DNA from: Siniperca chuatsi
Lineage: Eukaryota > Chordata > Actinopteri > Centrarchiformes > Sinipercidae
Direction: 5' to 3'
DNA length: 64,000 nucleotides
NCBI RefSeq assembly: GCF_020085105.1
Contig: NC_058059.1
Span: 21,465,042-21,529,041 of the forward strand
Positions 59,475 to 64,000 of the stretch are shown here, one piece after another. The notes under the pieces are model-generated. The model worked only from the letters and a program-made list of their open reading frames with translations. It did not search any database and was not told the origin of the DNA. The position numbers were made by a program, and so were the translations under genes. Within the stretch, counting starts at the first letter, position 1. Each line of letters starts with the position of its first letter.

Positions 59475-61106
59475 TTAAATGTCGATGGTTTATTTACATG
59501 TATATACAGATGACAATAAGGGTGCCGTAACAAGAACATAAATAAGATTTGGTGAATTTCTTTTCAAAAATCAACATATACATGTTACACAGAAATTCAT
59601 ATGGGGAATTATCTTAAAATGAGGCATTAAATACATGCGGTACCTATGCAAGGTAGGATCGAACACAGATCAAATACATTACATATTGTACAGATAAACA
59701 GCAATATCCAGCGAAGACGTGTGCACACAATTGACTGCTTGTGGAAATCACATTCAGTTCTTCTACATTGGGGTGAGACTGTGAGCGGACAGCAAGTTTC
59801 AGAACCAGCTTCGTGCTGTTCAGACCATTCTCACTGATGGAATTGGCAAGCTAGGCAACTTGGGGGGGCAACAAAGTGAGACACAAGATAATAAACCTAA
59901 CCAAATTTTGTTGGCAAGCAATGTCTTCCACTTGGAAAAAGCAACAAAGCTGCAGCAATTCCTTGAACTCCGTTACCCATGACAGTTGCCCAAAAAGGTG
60001 CCTAGGGCATTACAGCCTTTCGGTTTCACCAGTTCATTAAAGTTGTGTGCACATGTGCATTAAAACATAACTCTGGTATAAATTTTCCTCATGGCTCATT
60101 GTCTACCATTGACTGAACAATGTAAAACACATCATGTCCCAAATACATATATTTACTGCTCTGACTATGTATTCCTAAAAGTATCAAAAACATACAGCCA
60201 TAATCCATCCTAACGAAAAGGGGGTTCAGAAAAATTGGGACAAACCATTGATTCATTGGTATTCGTTGTCTAGGTACAATTTACTTCCATTCAGTCTTCA
60301 GAATCAACTAAAGGTTCACTGTAGCAATAGGCTTTCCACAACATTTTCCACAACATGGCTGCAGAGATTTGCTCCCATTCAGCCATAAGAGCATTAGTGA
60401 GGTCCAACACTGATGTTGAGTGATAAGGTCTGGCTCACAGTCCAGTTCCAGTTCATCCCAAAGGTGTTAAATGAGGTTGAGGTCAGGGCTCTGTGCAGGC
60501 GGGCCCAATTTTTCCACATTAAACTGGGAGAACCATTTCTTTATGGACCTGGCTTCGTGCACGAGAGCACTGTCATGTCGAAACAGGAAAGGAGCTTTTC
60601 CCAAACTGTTGCCACAAAGTTGGAAACGCACTCTTGTCTAAAATATAACTGTATGCTGTAGCAGTAAGATTTCCTTTCATTGGAACGGGAAAGGGGTCCA
60701 AACCAGGAAAAACAGCCCCAGACCAAATGTACACACATCTATATGGACAGGAGGGTCCACATACTTTGTGTATATAGTGTATTTTACCATTTAGCAACAC
60801 ACAGAGTAGATTGTCCACTTCTTTTTTTGAAATACTGCATGATAACTTATGCGAGCAGTGAAAATTTGTGTTAAATTGTATTGAAGCTCTTAGAAACACA
60901 AATTATAGAAAATTGGATTCTGGTGAGGCCTGGAACATGTGTCTGAAAAACTCACAATTGCTTTTTTTTTTGGGTAAAAATGGTGGCAATGAACCAAAAG
61001 AAAAATTACACCATTGTTATGCTTCAAATCTCTAACAGCAGATGAAGATTGCTCTCTGTTCATGTGTTGTCGGTGATGTGAAAGCACAACCACTAACTGC
61101 CGCTGC
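59475..61106 (-). other. tmem203: Possible TMEM203 3' UTR carrying a transposon remnant
   Basis: Lies downstream of the TMEM203 stop codon on the minus strand and ends near an AATAAA signal at 59494-59489. The Tc1/mariner-like copy B sits within it. A nearer signal may be used instead, so the extent is inferred. Confidence 0.35.
60325..60785 (-). mobile_element. Tc1/mariner-like remnant, copy B (reverse of the 4.6 kb copy)
   Basis: The reverse complement carries CGTGCACGAAGCCAGGTCCA then TAAAGAAATGGTTCTCCC, which matches CGTGCACAAAGCCGGGTCCA then TAAAGAAATGGTTTTCCC of copy A. The matching SPDLN region and a terminal CACTATATACACAAAGTATG are also present. It is inactive and partial. Confidence 0.8.
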
Positions 61107-61523
61107 TCAGTTGACACGACATGCTCGTATCATCAGCAGCTGCAGCAGGATGAACAGCGGGGAGACGATGAGGCCAAACCACAGGTCTCTGGCTTGCTCC
61201 TGCTCCGCCAGCTTCTGGCACAGCAGCACCTCACACACCAGCTTCAGGCTGAGTACCGTCAGCACCCAGAGGAGCCGCAGCACCGCAAGACGCTTCTCAT
61301 TCTCCCGGTAAAGACGGATGGACACGATGGCTGTGAAGTAGGTGCTGAGGCCGTCTGCAGCAAACAGCGGGACGAACACCAGCCACCAGCTCAGCGTGGG
61401 GGTGAACATGTCAGCTCGCAGAGCAACCAGCATGCTAAAGACCAGCAACGCTAGCAGGTGGAGGAAGAGTTCAAAGGTGGCAAAGCCCAGCCACTGGACC
61501 AGTTCCCTCAGGGAGAACAGCAT
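61107..61523 (-). CDS. tmem203: TMEM203, four-pass ER membrane protein
   Basis: Small ER membrane protein involved in calcium-store regulation and reported to act with STING; needed for male fertility in mice. A single coding exon of 138 aa (human 136). MLFSLRELVQWLGFATFE is identical to human over 18 residues, as are FAADGLSTYFT, RLAVLRL.WVLTVLSLK, LLCQKLAEQ and the C-terminal SPLFILLQLLMIRACRVN. Hydrophobic spans at about 14-35, 46-69, 79-101 and 114-132 give four membrane segments. The frame opens eight codons earlier (MKTLPSSA), but the MLFSL start is chosen because it matches all known TMEM203. There is a two-residue insertion (EQEQARDLW) relative to human. It lies head-to-tail with TPRN, as in human. 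Confidence 0.97.
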   Translation of the reverse strand: MLFSLRELVQWLGFATFELFLHLLALLVFSMLVALRADMFTPTLSWWLVFVPLFAADGLSTYFTAIVSIRLYRENEKRLAVLRLLWVLTVLSLKLVCEVLLCQKLAEQEQARDLWFGLIVSPLFILLQLLMIRACRVN

Positions 61524-61787
61524 AGCTGAGGACGGCAGGGTCTTCAACCAGGGACGGACTGACTGAGGACGGCCGAGTCACGCACTGGGCAGCCCTGGTT
61601 AGGAGTGAAAGTGCTCCAGAGTTAGGGTGGCAGAGGGTCGAGGTGAAAAGTTTTTTGATTATGACTGGGCAGGAAAGGTGAGGTACTGCAGAGATGACCC
61701 ACTTCACTCTTGGCTACATCTTCCAATCCACCCTGGTCTCAGCCTCTCTGGAAACCCTTCCTTATGTATGATAAGGAAAACATGACA

Positions 61788-62005
61788 TTAGAAAAGAGGA
61801 TATAATGTGCTACATCTGACAGAATTGATGAAGAAAACAACTAGACATACACCCACACACTGTCTGTTACTGAAAAAAGGAGACAGGGCCCAAATCTTAG
61901 AAAAGAGGATATAATGTGCTACATCTGACAGAATTGATGAAGAAAACAACTAGACATACACCCACACACTGTCTGTTACTGAAAAAAGGAGACAGGGCCC
62001 AAATC
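61788..62005. repeat. Perfect 109-bp tandem duplication
   Basis: 61788-61896 and 61897-62005 are identical by eye (period 109), each holding AAAAGAGGATATAATGTGCT and AGACAGGGCCCAAATC. It is located about 265 bases upstream of the TMEM203 start codon, probably in a 5' UTR intron. Confidence 0.93.
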
Positions 62006-62464
62006 TCTCAAAACATCTAACTAAATTAGGAAACAGCTAGTGACGATAGGCAGTGATTTCAGCTATCTTTCTCCATCATTTCATCACATTGTCAGTACAG
62101 TATTTAGCCTGATTAACCTCAGTTAGATACCAGTTGATACTGGTAGATTGGGTTTAAAATGACATGAGTGAAATTAACGTTAACGTTACAGGTCGAGTCG
62201 AGCTACAATTACATCAATGATAGAGACTGTAGCCGATCCTTGTACTACAATGTAAGCTAACCACAGACAGTCAGAGACGATACAGCTCATCTAATTTCCA
62301 ACACAACGCACGTATAAGCATGTACAAAATGTATTTTACTGTGACCACACATTGCTGTACCTTAATAACAGTCAAGCGTTTTCTCCTCCATCTAGCTGGA
62401 TGCGAAACAGTCAGTACAGAAGGCTAACAAGCCGTTAGCATCGCAGCTTGGGGTTTTTTCTCAC

Positions 62465-62510
62465 CTTCTGAGAAATCTCGCGATAAGAGTAAACCTGGAT
62501 TGTACGGTGG
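62465..62510 (-). other. tmem203: Candidate TMEM203 non-coding first exon
   Basis: On the minus strand, CTCTTATCGCGAGATTTCTC then AGAAG|GTGAGAA gives a good donor after a TATCGCGAGA-type motif, which is frequent at vertebrate housekeeping promoters. Splicing to an acceptor such as CATCTCTGCAG near 61690 would join it to the coding exon and would remove the tandem duplication. The upstream limit is a guess. Confidence 0.4.
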
Positions 62511-62740
62511 CCGAAAAGACAATCTTTTTGTTTATGCCCTTTTTTTAATCCATTTGTGTGCCATCAATTCCACCTGTTATAATCATCAGACGCCGTATGT
62601 TATTTTTTACGTATGGATATAATAACAATATAATAATTACAATTTGATTTGTTTCTTTATATCGTTCCGGCTTAATGTAAACATGACTCCAGCCAGTAGG
62701 TGGCGGTAGTGCACAGTCACGTAGCCCGCGAACCGTGGGT
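62466..62740. promoter_or_regulatory. Probable bidirectional promoter between TMEM203 and a plus-strand gene
   Basis: Lies between the minus-strand donor at 62464 and a plus-strand donor at 62825. It contains a CGCG-centred motif (ATCTCGCGATAAG) and GGTGGCGGTAGTGC with CACGTAGCCCGCG on the other side. In human, TMEM203 and NDOR1 are divergent neighbours. Confidence 0.45.
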
Positions 62741-62824
62741 CAAAATCAAAGAAGAAACACTGTCACTTGACTGAACCTCCATAGACTGAACGTGTGGAGA
62801 AGTCGGCAACTCTCATCGTCACAG
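62741..62824 (+). other. Candidate non-coding first exon of a plus-strand gene
   Basis: Sequence after the promoter ends ATCGTCACAG|GTAAGCACG, a near-consensus donor. It has no ATG-initiated frame of length. By human gene order the gene could be NDOR1, but no NDOR1 residues are visible in the remaining 1.2 kb. The start is approximate. Confidence 0.4.
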
Positions 62825-63045
62825 GTAAGCACGCTGTCTTTATTTAGTATGTGTGCATGTTTGTATATGTACAGTATGTGTTTTTATTCATGTTTTCTGG
62901 TTGTAATTTGACATATTTAAGATATTAGTTGCTGCTGCCCACGTCCATTAACTCACATAGTTTGTACCAAGGTATTTTCCCAGCCAAGGTGACAAAATGA
63001 CATGTTGTAATAGTAACTTAACTGTTAAAGTAAACGTAGCACACG

Positions 63046-63076
<31 letters not shown>

Positions 63077-64000
63077 CTGTTAAAAGGCAATTGCAGCGGT
63101 CAAGCTATATCGAATTAAATCTCACTACTCCATGTAACAGAAATGGCTTGTCATCTTAAAGTTGCAGTTTGGCATTTACTACTGCAACTTTGCTTCATAT
63201 CCGAGGTCATACATTTACGGAAATAATATACGAGGGTAAGATCAGATCATGTTAGCATTACAGATATACAGTATTTAATATCCCAACATGTTATATGTCA
63301 TGTGATGTTGTGCATTTCTTACTATTATGAGTCCTGTATTTTCTTTTCATGTTAAATCTAATCAGTGTCTGTATGTTTTACTTGTGACCTGCCCAAGTGA
63401 CCGATGTCACTACGCTAACTCTGGTACAGTACATTACAGGACAATTGTGGTCCACTGTTATGAATTACAGGAGATCAAACTCTTGACATGTGTGAAGGGA
63501 AAAAAACCCCCTGAAAATACTGAATCATTAGTTTGGACAACAGAAATTTGTAAAATCATAACATTGTCATACCATCACAATCTGATTTACTGAGTGTACA
63601 AAGCCAGATAATGATAATATTGACTAATCGCCCAGCCTTATTGTCCCTTGCAACAATGTATTCATAATTCCAGAAAATGATCTTGCTGTGAAAAATGTGG
63701 AGGAATGTAATGTCCTGGGTGCTCAGAAAACGCATGTGCATGGAGGAAAAAATGGTGAAACATTGGCCATTAAGATCAAATGCCTATAAAGAAGTCTGCA
63801 TCCTGCTTACTCTGCAGTGAGACAGAGCCAAGCCGCTGTTTAGAGAAGCAGCATCACGCATGCCTGGTCAATTTTAACGGTGACTGAGCTGAGGTGAAGA
63901 GTGTGAGAGCGGCGATTTGGCTCTGCTCGTGAACTAAAGACAAAACAGAACCTGACCTGTTCCTTGTGTTACGTTCTGTGTTTTATCACTAATGGTCTCT
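62825..64000. other. Right edge: likely first intron of the plus-strand gene
   Basis: AT-rich, with an (AC)13 run at 63051-63076. A TATAAAG box (63784-63790) lies about 27 bases before TCTGCAGTGAGAC, which could be a second promoter or an acceptor. No coding frame recognised. Confidence 0.4.
63051..63076. repeat. (AC)13 microsatellite
   Basis: Twenty-six bases of AC. Confidence 0.95.

Overview
This is nuclear DNA from a bony fish, most likely a percomorph teleost. The evidence is spliced vertebrate genes with GT..AG introns, CpG-rich first exons, CA/TG microsatellites, and a repeat load typical of teleosts: Tc1/mariner transposons, L2/CR1-like LINEs and hAT-like non-autonomous elements. I see no bacterial, plasmid, phage, CRISPR, tRNA or rRNA features.

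Four protein genes can be reconstructed. (1) EHMT1/GLP, minus strand, 5' part only: nine coding exons from the start codon at 18661 to an exon that runs off the left edge. They encode about 503 N-terminal residues; the Cys-rich, ankyrin and SET parts lie outside the window. (2) SSNA1, plus strand, 22512-26842: three exons, 114 aa. (3) TPRN (taperin), minus strand, 57890-30823: four exons, 857 aa, with a 20.2 kb first intron. It converges on SSNA1. (4) TMEM203, minus strand, 61523-61107: one coding exon, 138 aa. A divergent plus-strand first exon probably starts near 62.7 kb; NDOR1 would be expected there from human gene order, but no NDOR1 coding sequence is visible.

Layout. 1-18.7 kb: EHMT1 5' half, with a 12.6 kb intron 1 filled with small DNA transposons. 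18.7-22.5 kb: intergenic, two LINE remnants flanking a Tc1 remnant. 22.5-27 kb: SSNA1, with a 5'-truncated LINE in intron 1. 27-30.8 kb: probable long TPRN 3' UTR with a 21-bp hairpin. 30.8-58 kb: TPRN, whose introns hold a long-inverted-repeat Tc1 element, a degenerate minisatellite, microsatellites and several DNA-transposon remnants. 58-62.5 kb: TMEM203 and flanks, with a second copy of the mariner-like element seen at 4.6 kb. 62.5-64 kb: start of a divergent transcription unit.

The genes do not form a functional pathway. They are a conserved linkage group: human 9q34.3 carries SSNA1, TPRN, TMEM203, NDOR1 and, further along, EHMT1. Their roles differ: histone H3K9 methylation (EHMT1), centrosome/microtubule organisation (SSNA1), a PP1-docking actin-associated protein of hair-cell stereocilia (TPRN) and an ER membrane calcium/STING-related protein (TMEM203). 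I found no convincing new biological system. The most interesting items are the hairpin in the likely TPRN 3' UTR, the split minisatellite in TPRN intron 1, the perfect 109-bp tandem duplication upstream of TMEM203, several well-bounded transposons and the probable bidirectional promoter. Exon boundaries were read by eye from splice signals and reading-phase continuity. Homology calls rest on recognising conserved motifs, not on a database search.
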